Origin: Pannonibacter tanglangensis
GTDB lineage: Bacteria; Pseudomonadota; Alphaproteobacteria; Rhizobiales; Stappiaceae
NCBI RefSeq assembly: GCF_009915685.1
Contig: NZ_JAABLP010000003.1
Direction: 5' to 3' (one strand)
DNA length: 64,000 bases
Part shown: positions 18,395 to 25,724 of the stretch, in pieces
Position numbering within the stretch: position 1 is the first letter of the stretch
Layout: each line of letters starts with the position of its first letter
The notes under the pieces: model-generated
Database searches by the model: none
Told to the model about the DNA's origin: nothing
What the model saw: the letters and a program-made list of their open reading frames with translations, nothing else
Position numbers and translations under genes: made by a program

Positions 18395-18703
18395 ATGTCG
18401 AAGGAGAATGTAGCCGTGACTGCCGTCCCCCAGATTGTCGTATCCGGGGTGTTGTCCCTGGATCTGGGCGTTTCCCATGCCCATGCCCAGCTGACCGCCT
18501 CGGAATTCTATGTCCTGCAGCGGATGCGCCAGTTCAAACTGCGCACTGCCATCACAAGACCGCTTGCGCCGCTGTCCGCCGACGAGCGTGAGGCGCGGGT
18601 CGAAGACCAGCTTGCCCTCTGGGAGTCCGGTTGCAGCAAGGCCATTGATGAAGGCCTTTATGCCGACCTCGAGAGGCGCGCCAAACAGATCCTGCGCGGC
18701 TGA
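18395..18703 (+). CDS. Small hypothetical protein
   Basis: 102 residues. The start at ATG 18395 is favoured by a perfect GGAGGA seven bases upstream. I do not recognise a family. The C-terminal half is helical and charged (LSADEREARVEDQLALWE, DLERRAKQILRG) with one Cys. Residues 10-35 are mildly hydrophobic but contain polar breaks, so membrane insertion is doubtful. The strong ribosome-binding site and good codon bias support a real gene. Confidence 0.55.
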   Translation: MSKENVAVTAVPQIVVSGVLSLDLGVSHAHAQLTASEFYVLQRMRQFKLRTAITRPLAPLSADEREARVEDQLALWESGCSKAIDEGLYADLERRAKQILRG

Positions 18704-18870
18704 TCGCAGCGGATCCTGCCTCCCCTTTCACCGTTCTGCCTCCGGACGCGGGCCCTCGCCTGTGACCGATCCCTTGCGGGTCCGCGTCGAAACGGCATCC
18801 GTCGGGCCGGCACGGCCCGTCATGGCCTGGCCGCGACCTTGTTCAATAGGTCGGGGTCGGCCGTCGGCCC

Positions 18871-19281
18871 TCAGCCCGCGACGGGCGGCACGGCGACCGG
18901 TCGTCCGTCGTCATCGACAGCCACGAAGGTGAAGGTGGCCTCCGTCACCTTTTCGCGGTGGCCAAAGCGGTGACGCAGGGCCCAGGCCTCGAGATGGATC
19001 TCCATCGAGGTGCGGCCGATGCGGCCGACGCGCGAATAGACGCAGAGAACGTCGCCGACATGCACCGGGCGAATGAACTTCATCTTGTCCACGGCGATGG
19101 TCACCACACGCCCGCCGGCGCGCTGCCCGGCTGCGATCCCGCCGGCAAGGTCCATCTGCGACAGCACCCAGCCGCCGAAGATGTCGCCAGCGGCATTCGT
19201 GTCCGCCGGCATGGCCATGGTGCGAAGGGTCAGGTCGCCGGTCGGGGCATCTTCTGCAATCGGCATCGTCTCTGCGTTCAA
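18871..19281 (-). CDS. Acyl-CoA thioesterase, hot-dog fold (YciA-like)
   Basis: 136 residues starting at TTG 19281, supported by GGAGA six bases upstream; ATG 19266 is the alternative. The hot-dog core has MAMPADTNAAGDIFGGWVL with the catalytic-type Asp/Asn region, a helix MDLAGGIAAGQ, and VDKMKFIRPVHVGDVLCVY. These match YciA-type thioesterases, which hydrolyse acyl-CoA in the cytoplasm. It appears to be a single gene, upstream of nothing on its strand within 100 bases. Confidence 0.9.
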   Translation of the reverse strand: MNAETMPIAEDAPTGDLTLRTMAMPADTNAAGDIFGGWVLSQMDLAGGIAAGQRAGGRVVTIAVDKMKFIRPVHVGDVLCVYSRVGRIGRTSMEIHLEAWALRHRFGHREKVTEATFTFVAVDDDGRPVAVPPVAG

Positions 19282-19400
19282 GGCTGGTCTCCGGGCAAAT
19301 CACCTGTGCCGAGCCTACTTGAATTCGTCCGGGAAGAAATGCGCAGATTGCAGGCGGGCGCCTGCCTGTGACGATGGCAGGGCCTTCGGCCGGGCACCAC

Positions 19401-19535
19401 TCAGTAGAACAGCTGCAACAGCAGCATCAGCCACAGCGGCATGGGCGCGGCGACCCAGATGAGGACGAAGGGCAGCACGCGGATGCTGCGCCGGGCGATG
19501 AAGTCCCGGGTGGCGGGTTCGGGAAACTCAGACAA
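19401..19535 (-). CDS. Very small membrane protein (44 residues)
   Basis: A 44-codon frame from TTG 19535 to TGA at 19401. Its start overlaps the last codons of the gene before it by 8 bases. The sequence has a polar, basic N-terminus (EFPEPATRDFIARRSIR) and then one hydrophobic helix, VLPFVLIWVAAPMPLWLMLLL, ending QLFY. That gives one transmembrane segment with a positive-inside N-terminus. It would be the third gene of the NsrR-side operon: haemoglobin, two-helix protein, this protein, each overlapping by 8 bases. The regular overlaps and helix pattern support it. No family recognised. Confidence 0.55.
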   Translation of the reverse strand: MSEFPEPATRDFIARRSIRVLPFVLIWVAAPMPLWLMLLLQLFY

Positions 19536-19746
19536 GATCAAACTCCACGAGTGCGAGAACGAGCAAGGCGAGGCCGCCGGCGGTAAAGGCCAGTCTGGCG
19601 TTCAGGATCAGGCTGCGGCCGATCCCGTCGAGGCGTGGCAGCTCCATGCCGCGCGAGTCCAGATACATGGACAGGAGCATGCCCGAGAACACGAGGAACC
19701 AGCCGAGCGTCAGGAGTTCGGCGGCAAGGACAACGGCTTCAAGCAT
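19528..19746 (-). CDS. Small two-helix membrane protein (72 residues)
   Basis: ATG 19746 gives 72 residues with two hydrophobic helices: AVVLAAELLTLGWFLVFSGM and, near the C-terminus, LAFTAGGLALLVLALVEF, joined by a charged loop (DSRGMELPRLDGIGRS). It overlaps the end of the truncated-haemoglobin gene by 8 bases, so the two are almost certainly co-translated. I know no name for it. Position behind an NsrR-type operator suggests a role in nitric-oxide or respiratory stress, but that is inference. Confidence 0.65.
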   Translation of the reverse strand: MLEAVVLAAELLTLGWFLVFSGMLLSMYLDSRGMELPRLDGIGRSLILNARLAFTAGGLALLVLALVEFDLV

Positions 19747-20233
19747 GGGAGGCTCCTGCGTCGGGGCATGACCGGGCATCGCCCGGTCGGAGGTCGGTCG
19801 GCTCGAGGAACGTGAAGGCCTGCAGCGTCGTGGCGATCCGTTCGGCCCGCTCGATCACGGCGCCGGCCGCTTCCGGCCCGAACACCTCCCGGGCCACGGG
19901 GCGAAACACCGCCAGCCATTCCGGGTAGTCGTCCGGGCGAATGTCTGCGAGCGCCAGATGAACGGGCACCGGCCGGCCCTTGAAGGTACCGGTCTGCAGC
20001 AGGATCGATTCCCAGAACTGCGTCATCCGGGCGAGATGGCTGTCCCACTGGCCGGCAAGCCGGCGCTCGAAGATCGGACCGAGCCGCGGATGGCGGCGGA
20101 TCTCGGCATAGAAGCGGTCCACGAGACGGGCGATCTGCTCGGGAGCGAGGCCCGGCTGGTCGGCCAGACCACGGCGCGGCAGGGCGCCGTCGTCAGGGTA
20201 GCCCGCAGGGGCGTTGTCGGAAAGCTTGTGCAT
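19739..20233 (-). CDS. Group III truncated haemoglobin
   Basis: 164 residues. The globin core runs from IARLVDRFYAEIRRHPRLGPIF (B-helix Tyr in FY), through WDSHLARMTQFWESILLQTG to GRPVPVHLAL, where the His of PVxxHL is the proximal haem ligand of group III truncated haemoglobins. Such proteins bind O2 or NO. An extra tail of about 20 residues follows the last globin helix. The start ATG 20233 is preceded by GAGG, part of a 15-base sequence that is repeated in reverse before the divergent repressor gene. It heads an operon with two small membrane proteins. Confidence 0.9.
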   Translation of the reverse strand: MHKLSDNAPAGYPDDGALPRRGLADQPGLAPEQIARLVDRFYAEIRRHPRLGPIFERRLAGQWDSHLARMTQFWESILLQTGTFKGRPVPVHLALADIRPDDYPEWLAVFRPVAREVFGPEAAGAVIERAERIATTLQAFTFLEPTDLRPGDARSCPDAGASHA

Positions 20234-20240
20234 GCGCTTG

Positions 20241-20320
20241 CCTCAAACATTCATTTAAGATGCATGTTTCATATCGCACGCCGCTCGACTAAAATCAACA
20301 TATGCAATGAATGTTTGAGG
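20241..20320. promoter_or_regulatory. Divergent NsrR-type operator region
   Basis: AACATTCATTT-A-AGATGCATGTT (20246-20268) fits the 11-1-11 NsrR consensus (AANATGCATTT and its complement). A 15-base inverted repeat, CCTCAAACATTCATT (20241-20255) and AATGAATGTTTGAGG (20306-20320), lies immediately before each of the two divergent start codons and includes both ribosome-binding sites. A single repressor could therefore cover both genes' initiation regions. Confidence 0.7.
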
Positions 20321-20325
20321 ACGTC

Positions 20326-20769
20326 ATGCGCCTGAGCCAAGCCAGCGATTTTGCCCTGCGGATCCTCGTCCATCTGGGCCAGACCCGAACGCCGCAGACC
20401 GTCGAAGGCCTCAGTGTGACCCTTGGCCTGTCCAAGTCGCATGTGATGAAGATTGTCGCGCATCTCGGACGGGCGGGCATTCTGGCCACGAGCCGGGGGC
20501 GCGGCGGCGGCCTCACCCTGCGCAAGGACCCGGCAGAAATCCGGCTGGGCGCGGTCGTCCGTGAAATGGAACCGGATCTCGGCGTGGTTGCCTGTCTTCA
20601 GGACGGGCCGGCGGACTGCGTGTTCCTGCCCCGCTGCGCGCTGAAATCGGCCATGGCCCGCGCAACCAACGCCTTCATCGACAGTCTGGACAGCAACACG
20701 CTGGCCGATGTGCTGCCGGGAACGCAGCCGGCGCGACCCGCGGCAGCGCCCCTGCCTCCGGCCCGGTAG
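20326..20769 (+). CDS. nsrR: Rrf2-family transcriptional repressor, NsrR type
   Basis: 147 residues from ATG 20326 (GAGG five bases upstream; ATG 20311 is a worse choice). Winged helix: MRLSQASDFALRILVHLG at the N-terminus and GRGGGLTLRKDP in the wing. Three cysteines in CLQDGPADCVFLPRC match the iron-sulfur ligand pattern of NsrR. NsrR loses repression when NO destroys its cluster. It is divergent from the truncated-haemoglobin operon, with an NsrR-like operator between. The C-terminal tail is Pro/Ala-rich. Confidence 0.85.
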   Translation: MRLSQASDFALRILVHLGQTRTPQTVEGLSVTLGLSKSHVMKIVAHLGRAGILATSRGRGGGLTLRKDPAEIRLGAVVREMEPDLGVVACLQDGPADCVFLPRCALKSAMARATNAFIDSLDSNTLADVLPGTQPARPAAAPLPPAR

Positions 20770-20859
20770 CAGCGCCTGCGCCCGACGAGATAGCCCGGGT
20801 TCCCCGGACCTGCCTGCGGCCGCGTCAGGACCTGTGGCGCGCCGGAGAGGCCACCTGCG

Positions 20860-21564
20860 TCAGAGCGTTGCAGCCTTCTGCAGGATCTCGGGCCGTTCCA
20901 GACAGTAATAGCCGGAAATGCGGGTGATGGTGCCGAGGCGCTTCCAGTCGTTGAGCACGCGACTGACGTTCTCGCGCGCCGCGCCTGCCATGTTGGCGAT
21001 CTCGGACTGGCTCAGCTTGTAGTGGATCAGGATGCGACCGTTGTCGAGCGGCTTGCCGAAGGTTTCCGACAGCTGCAGCAGCGTCTGGGCGACACGGCCC
21101 GGAAGCGGCAGGAAGGAGCGCGCTGCCAGCACGTCGTTGGAATGCCGCAGGCGCTTGCCGACGATGGCAAGCATGTGCCGGTACAGCTGCGGGTTCTCGT
21201 CGGCAAAGCGCTCGAAGGCAAGCTTGTCGATGAAGGCGAGCCGGGCTGCCTTCAGCGCCGTCACCGTGGCGGAGCGTGGACGCCCGTCCAGCAGCGCCAG
21301 TTCGCCGACCACGTCCCCGGGACCGAGCACGGCGAGCAGCTGCTCGTCGCCCTCGACCGACAGGATGGAGACCTTGAGCGAGCCTTCCAGGATGGCGTAG
21401 CAGCCGTTGCCGGGATCCCCGGCCTCGAACAGGATGGCACCCGCATTGACCTTCATCGGCCGCGCAAGCTTCGTCAGCCCCTCGGCAAGGTCGCAAGGTA
21501 GACCCTGCAGCGAAAAACTGTTCTCAAAAAAGCCAGCGAGATCCGCCACGGCCGTCGCCCCCAC
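20860..21564 (-). CDS. Crp/Fnr-family transcriptional regulator, Crp type
   Basis: 234 residues from GTG 21564. A cyclic-nucleotide-binding domain (about 15-130) contains the phosphate cassette GELALLDGRPRSATV. A helix-turn-helix follows, LSQSEIANMAGAARENVSRVL. The recognition helix keeps Arg, Glu and Arg at the three positions of E. coli CRP that read TGTGA. No N-terminal Cys cluster is present, so it is not an Fnr. A TGTGA-N6-TCACG site sits 48-63 bases upstream of its start, suggesting autoregulation by cAMP. The specific physiological role is unknown. Confidence 0.88.
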   Translation of the reverse strand: MGATAVADLAGFFENSFSLQGLPCDLAEGLTKLARPMKVNAGAILFEAGDPGNGCYAILEGSLKVSILSVEGDEQLLAVLGPGDVVGELALLDGRPRSATVTALKAARLAFIDKLAFERFADENPQLYRHMLAIVGKRLRHSNDVLAARSFLPLPGRVAQTLLQLSETFGKPLDNGRILIHYKLSQSEIANMAGAARENVSRVLNDWKRLGTITRISGYYCLERPEILQKAATL

Positions 21565-21611
21565 AGCACGCCTGTTTCCGGTCAGCGGCCCGGATTGCCT
21601 GCCCGCAATCC

Positions 21612-21627
21612 TGTGACCCGTATCACG
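21612..21627 (-). promoter_or_regulatory. CRP-like binding site upstream of the Crp-type gene
   Basis: TGTGA-CCCGTA-TCACG differs by one base from the CRP consensus TGTGA-N6-TCACA. It lies in the short leader/promoter region of the Crp-type gene (start 21564) and could also affect plus-strand transcription towards the candidate small RNA. Confidence 0.6.
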
Positions 21628-21654
21628 TGCACTGTCTCAAACTCTGCCTATATG

Positions 21655-21804
21655 TACAAGCAGGGAAGCGGACGGCAGCCGTGTTCCTCATGTGCATCCG
21701 GGTCCGGCGGGACCGCGCGATGTGTCAGCGCAAGCTGAACCGGCGGCAGATCCCAAACCTGTCGCCTTCCGAAGAGCAGCCCCATCCCCGCGGGGCTGCT
21801 TTTT
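21655..21804 (+). ncRNA. Candidate small RNA
   Basis: A plus-strand intergenic segment without a gene but with a strong terminator at its end. TATATG at 21649-21654 could be a -10 element; I see no good -35. Two stem-loops are visible: GGCGGCAG/CTGTCGCC (21742-21766, 9-base loop) and the terminator. Both neighbours are on the minus strand, so the terminator does not belong to a flanking gene. Start position is approximate. Confidence 0.35.
21775..21804 (+). terminator. Orphan plus-strand terminator
   Basis: AGCAGCCCC (21775-21783) pairs perfectly with GGGGCTGCT (21792-21800) across an 8-base loop, followed by TTTTCGTTT. On the minus strand there is no T run, so it acts on plus-strand transcripts only. 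Confidence 0.75.
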
Positions 21805-21812
21805 CGTTTGTC

Positions 21813-22610
21813 TCAGTAGAGGAAAACATCCTTCTCGGCCAGCGTGTTGAAGAACGTCTGGCTGGCCAGAACGCGACGCTGGACCTCCCGGATCCGGATG
21901 TCGCTGCGCGGCTCGAGCCGCCGCAACCGGTCATCGGCCTCGCCCGGCCGGCAGACCACCACGGCGCGATCGGGCAGGCCGTCGAAATGCAGCCGCAAGG
22001 CGGCCTGAAGCGCCGCCTCCTCCTCCAGATCCGGCAGGCGCGGGCCGCACGGCAGGGTTGTCAGCCCCGCGCGGGCTGCAAACCGGGCGAAGCGGCGGGC
22101 TTCCCAGCCGTCGGCATGCGGATAGATCAGCAGCGGCTGCGGCGTGACGCCCTGTGCCTTCAACGCCGCAATCACAAGCCGCGCCAGCGGACGATGGCGC
22201 ATCAGGCCGTTGCGCAGCGACACGAATTCCGGCGGGCCGGCCCAGAAGCTGGTGAACCGGGCAATCTGCGCTTCCAGTTCGGCCTGGATGACCTCGTCGG
22301 GCAGCAGTCCGGTCAGCGCCCGGCGGGCATACCAGGCCGGAGACCGGAAGCGCGCGCCGAAGGTGGTCTGCCAGCGCTCGCTCTGCGGCGGCAGGTTGGG
22401 ATCACTCAGCACGAGATTGAGGCCGATCAGGGCATGGCCGCCAACGGCCTCGGCGACCTCCTGCAGCGGCCGGTACTCCCGGCTCCACAGGTCGGAGGCG
22501 GCAAGGCAGGCGACGGCGCTGAGGCGTCCCGCCGACAGGAGATCCCGGATCGCCCGGTCGACGCCAAAGGCAAGCCCGTAGTCGACCGCCGCCAGGGTGA
22601 TCCGCTTCAT
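21813..22610 (-). CDS. ChbG/HpnK (YdjC)-like deacetylase, metal site degenerate
   Basis: 265 residues from ATG 22610. The overall pattern is that of YdjC-family carbohydrate deacetylases: GLAFGVDRAIRDLL near the start, a GLNLVL segment in the middle, and MRHRPLARLVIAALKAQG later. The usual NADDFG opening is AAVDYG, and the histidine of GLHLxL is Asn, so at least two metal-site positions have changed. Activity is doubtful. It is the last gene of a minus-strand cluster with two glycan-transfer genes, pointing to a role in lipid-linked sugar modification. Confidence 0.7.
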   Translation of the reverse strand: MKRITLAAVDYGLAFGVDRAIRDLLSAGRLSAVACLAASDLWSREYRPLQEVAEAVGGHALIGLNLVLSDPNLPPQSERWQTTFGARFRSPAWYARRALTGLLPDEVIQAELEAQIARFTSFWAGPPEFVSLRNGLMRHRPLARLVIAALKAQGVTPQPLLIYPHADGWEARRFARFAARAGLTTLPCGPRLPDLEEEAALQAALRLHFDGLPDRAVVVCRPGEADDRLRRLEPRSDIRIREVQRRVLASQTFFNTLAEKDVFLY

Positions 22611-22721
22611 CTCTGCCCCCTCCCGCATGCCCCTGCGAGATCCCTGCCTTCTGACTAAGGCTTCATGGGCAAAAAGGCAATGATATCGGAGGTTTCCGGC
22701 GCGTGATGCGGCTTTGCCGGA

Positions 22722-24266
22722 TCAGGGGGCGTTGCCCGACAGCCAGGCGGACGGGTCGATCGGTTCGAGCGGGTCGCCGCGCGGACCGACAAGGCGGTAG
22801 ACGACGAGATCCTCCAGCGGCCGGCCCTCGACCGTGCGGGTCAGGGTGGCCAGACGCGTCACCTCCTCGAAGCGGCCTGTCAACCAGGCCTGCTCGTCCC
22901 GCCGCGCCTCGGCCACATAGAGCCCGGTGGCGGCCAGACGCTGCGGATCCGGGGCGGGCATCATGCGGTAGCGGATGCGCTCGTTGAGCTGCACGACCGG
23001 CAGGCCGGCGTGACGGAGCCCGTAGGCGAGCTGGCCGGTCATGCCATAGGCGGTCGTCGCCACATAGGCGGCGCCCTCCTGTGCCGCGATCTGCTCCACC
23101 TCGCCGGTGATCTCCGGCCAGCCGCGCAGCTGGAAGGTGGGATCCTTGCGGGCGAACCGGCCGGTGAAGGCATCGACCGCATGCAGCTGGACCAGCACGC
23201 CAAGGATGAGGCCCAGCAGCACCGCGCCCGCCGCGACCCTGCGCCAGATCTGCCCGGACGCGGCCGCAACGAACACGGCGGCCAGAACGCAGGCGACCGG
23301 GAACAGGGGGGCCGGCCAGTTTCCCTGCACGCGCGACTGCAGCGCGTGGATGCAGAGATAGGCCAGGAACGGCAGCGAGGTGAGCAGCAGCAGCCCGGCC
23401 GCAGCCTCTCCCTGGCGCAGCCGACGCGCCAGCAGCACCGCGCCGCCGACCGCCGGCACGGCGATCAGCGGGTTCATGAGCCCGACGAAGGCGCCGATGA
23501 ACTCGAAGATGTAGCGACCCGTCAGCCCCTCGCCGCGCCCGGCACGGCCGAACTGCTTGTAGAACGAGGCCCAGTCATTGGCATGGTTCCACACGAGGAC
23601 AGGCGCAAAGAGGGCAAGCGCCAGCAGACCGCCGGCCCAGAGCTGCCAGCTCAGGAACCAGCGTCGCGCCGAGGGAACGGCGACGAGCCAGAGCACGATC
23701 CCCGCTCCGAGGAACAGCACCGAGTATTTCGACAGGAGCCCGAGGCCGGCAAAGACACCGACCGCCAGCCACCAGCCGGCACGCCCGGAGGTCACAAGCT
23801 CCGCAAGGGCCCAGAGCGTCAGCCCCCAGAACAGGACCGACGGCGCATCCGGCGTGATCAGGATGCCGCCGATGCCGACCAGAAGCGTGGCGTTGAGGAA
23901 GACAACGGCATAGCCGGCGACCACCCGGCCGAACAGGAGGTCGGCCATGCGCCACAGCGCCAGCGATCCGACGGCCGCCGACAGGATGCCCATCAGCCTG
24001 AGGCCGAGCGCCGTGTCACCGGCCAGCGCCTGGCCAAGCCAGATCCACCAGGCCACCATCGGCGGATGGTCGTAGTAGCCGATTGCCGGAAACAGCCCCC
24101 AGAGGCGGTAATAGGCCTCGTCCTCGACCAGGCCGGCATTGGCTCCGGTCCAGAGGCGGAACACGGTCAGCAGCGTGACGAGGATCATGAGTGACCGCGG
24201 GCTTGCCCAGCCGGGCAGCCGGGCGGGCTGCGCAGCGGTCAGCGGGGAGAGACCGGCGGCCGCCAT
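22722..24266 (-). CDS. Integral membrane glycosyltransferase, GT39/GT83 (ArnT/PMT) type
   Basis: 514 residues with about eleven hydrophobic helices. The first periplasmic loop contains VEDEAYYRLW and YYDHPPMVAW. These carry the acidic residues characteristic of polyprenyl-phosphate-sugar-dependent transferases (ArnT, PMT_2). A soluble C-terminal periplasmic part follows the last helix. It would move a sugar from an undecaprenyl-phosphate carrier to lipid A, a lipid or a protein. The carrier-linked sugar could be made by the GT2 gene, which ends 4 bases upstream. The acceptor is unknown. Confidence 0.85.
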   Translation of the reverse strand: MAAAGLSPLTAAQPARLPGWASPRSLMILVTLLTVFRLWTGANAGLVEDEAYYRLWGLFPAIGYYDHPPMVAWWIWLGQALAGDTALGLRLMGILSAAVGSLALWRMADLLFGRVVAGYAVVFLNATLLVGIGGILITPDAPSVLFWGLTLWALAELVTSGRAGWWLAVGVFAGLGLLSKYSVLFLGAGIVLWLVAVPSARRWFLSWQLWAGGLLALALFAPVLVWNHANDWASFYKQFGRAGRGEGLTGRYIFEFIGAFVGLMNPLIAVPAVGGAVLLARRLRQGEAAAGLLLLTSLPFLAYLCIHALQSRVQGNWPAPLFPVACVLAAVFVAAASGQIWRRVAAGAVLLGLILGVLVQLHAVDAFTGRFARKDPTFQLRGWPEITGEVEQIAAQEGAAYVATTAYGMTGQLAYGLRHAGLPVVQLNERIRYRMMPAPDPQRLAATGLYVAEARRDEQAWLTGRFEEVTRLATLTRTVEGRPLEDLVVYRLVGPRGDPLEPIDPSAWLSGNAP

Positions 24267-24270
24267 CGTC

Positions 24271-25491
24271 TCACGCCTTGCGCCAGGTCAGCACGGAGGA
24301 GGCGGCGTAGTTCCACACCGCGCCCATGGCGGCGCCAGCGGTTCCGGCCAGCCACCAGACGGGCTCGTTCTCGTAGATCAGGTTGGCAACGCCCACATTT
24401 GCCAGCACGCCGACGCTGCAGACCGCGTAGAAGGTCAGGAGGCCGCGCAGCATGGCAAACCCGGTCAGGCGCCGGTCGCGGTAGGTCAGCCGGTTGTTGA
24501 GCAGGAAATTCGTCGTCATGGCGACGAAGGTGGCGAAGGTCTGGGCCACGTTGAACTCCAGCCCGAGGCCGAGCATGCCCCCTCGCAGGGCGACCAGATG
24601 CACCAGCACGCCGCTGGCCCCGACGAGCGAGAACATGAGAAAGCGGACCGACACGAGGTCGCCGAAGAACTTGGACACAAGCAAACCCAGATAGTCGAGC
24701 GTCACGAGCGTATCGAGCTTGCTCTCGCCCTCCTGACGTTCACGGAAGACGAAGGGAAACTCGACGATGCGCAGCCGGCCCTCGCCGCTGGCCACGATGT
24801 CGAGCAGGATCTTGAAGCCCTGCGAGGACAGGCGCGGCGCAAGCTCGTCGATAACCTGCCGGCGCAGCATGAAGAAACCGCTCATCGGGTCGGTCAGCGA
24901 GACCTTGAGCAGTTTCTGGGCAAGGGCATTGGCCAGGTTGGAGCCGGCGGCGCGGGTGCGCGACAGGCCTTCGCCGATGGCGCCGCCGTCCGCCTTGCGG
25001 CTGGCGACCGCCAGGTCGGCGTCGCCGCCGCGCAGGGCGGCCAGCATGCGCGGCAGCAGCGTCTCGTCATGCTGCAGGTCGGCGTCCATGACGGCGACAA
25101 ACGGGGCCGAGGACGACAGCATCCCCTCGATGCAGGCCCCCGCCAGTCCCCGGCGGCCAACGCGGCGGATCACCCGCACCCGCGGGTCGGTGGCCGCGAT
25201 GGCGCGCGCGGCGGCGGCCGTCCCGTCGGGCGAATTGTCGTCGACGAACACGACTTCCCAGTCAACCCCGGCCAGGGCCCGGCGCAACGCCTCGACGATC
25301 AGCGGCACATTGGCGCGTTCGTTGTAGGTCGGCAGCACGACAGTCAGCTCGGCAGACCGCCCGGTCGCCTCCACGGGCATGCCGGCCGGAGCAAGAGCCG
25401 GGTCACCGATCGGGCCGGCGGTCGCGCTGCGGTCCGGACCCGTGACCGGATCCGGCGCCAGGCCGGCCTGATGCGAGGCATTCACTTCCAT
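24271..25491 (-). CDS. GT2 polyprenol-phosphate glycosyltransferase fused to GtrA domain
   Basis: 406 residues from ATG 25491. The N-terminal GT-A domain (about 45-270) has VVLPTYNERANVPLIV, VFVDDNSPDGT and the metal-binding MDADLQHDE, as in dolichol-phosphate mannosyltransferases. The C-terminal part (about 280-400) has four helices of the GtrA type (FLMFSLVGASGVLVHL, TNFLLNNRLTYRD). The enzyme should charge a polyprenol phosphate with a sugar, and the GtrA part may help flip it. The next gene begins 4 bases after, so the two form an operon with the PMT-type transferase. Confidence 0.9.
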   Translation of the reverse strand: MEVNASHQAGLAPDPVTGPDRSATAGPIGDPALAPAGMPVEATGRSAELTVVLPTYNERANVPLIVEALRRALAGVDWEVVFVDDNSPDGTAAAARAIAATDPRVRVIRRVGRRGLAGACIEGMLSSSAPFVAVMDADLQHDETLLPRMLAALRGGDADLAVASRKADGGAIGEGLSRTRAAGSNLANALAQKLLKVSLTDPMSGFFMLRRQVIDELAPRLSSQGFKILLDIVASGEGRLRIVEFPFVFRERQEGESKLDTLVTLDYLGLLVSKFFGDLVSVRFLMFSLVGASGVLVHLVALRGGMLGLGLEFNVAQTFATFVAMTTNFLLNNRLTYRDRRLTGFAMLRGLLTFYAVCSVGVLANVGVANLIYENEPVWWLAGTAGAAMGAVWNYAASSVLTWRKA

Positions 25492-25724
25492 GGAGACGGT
25501 CCATTGTCGCAGGTCCAGACGCCCCGGATGCGGGGCGCCGCTTGCCAATTGCGCGCGGAACATAGCCAATAGCCGCTGTTTTGCAAGCTTGGCCGCCAGC
25601 CCTGCCCCGGCTTGCGGTCGATCGGCAGGGCAGGCGTCGCGGTGTCGCGGCTCCGGTTTCAGGCTGGCCTGCCGCTCCGTCCCCCGCTAGGGTGCCTGCG
25701 CGCCGCAGCAAGGAAAGGCCCCGC

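Noticed and set aside
18201..18395. A 64-codon plus-strand frame ending TAATG at the next start codon
   Set aside because: The overlap looked like translational coupling, but third-position GC is well below that of neighbouring genes and no motif is seen. Left as leader sequence.
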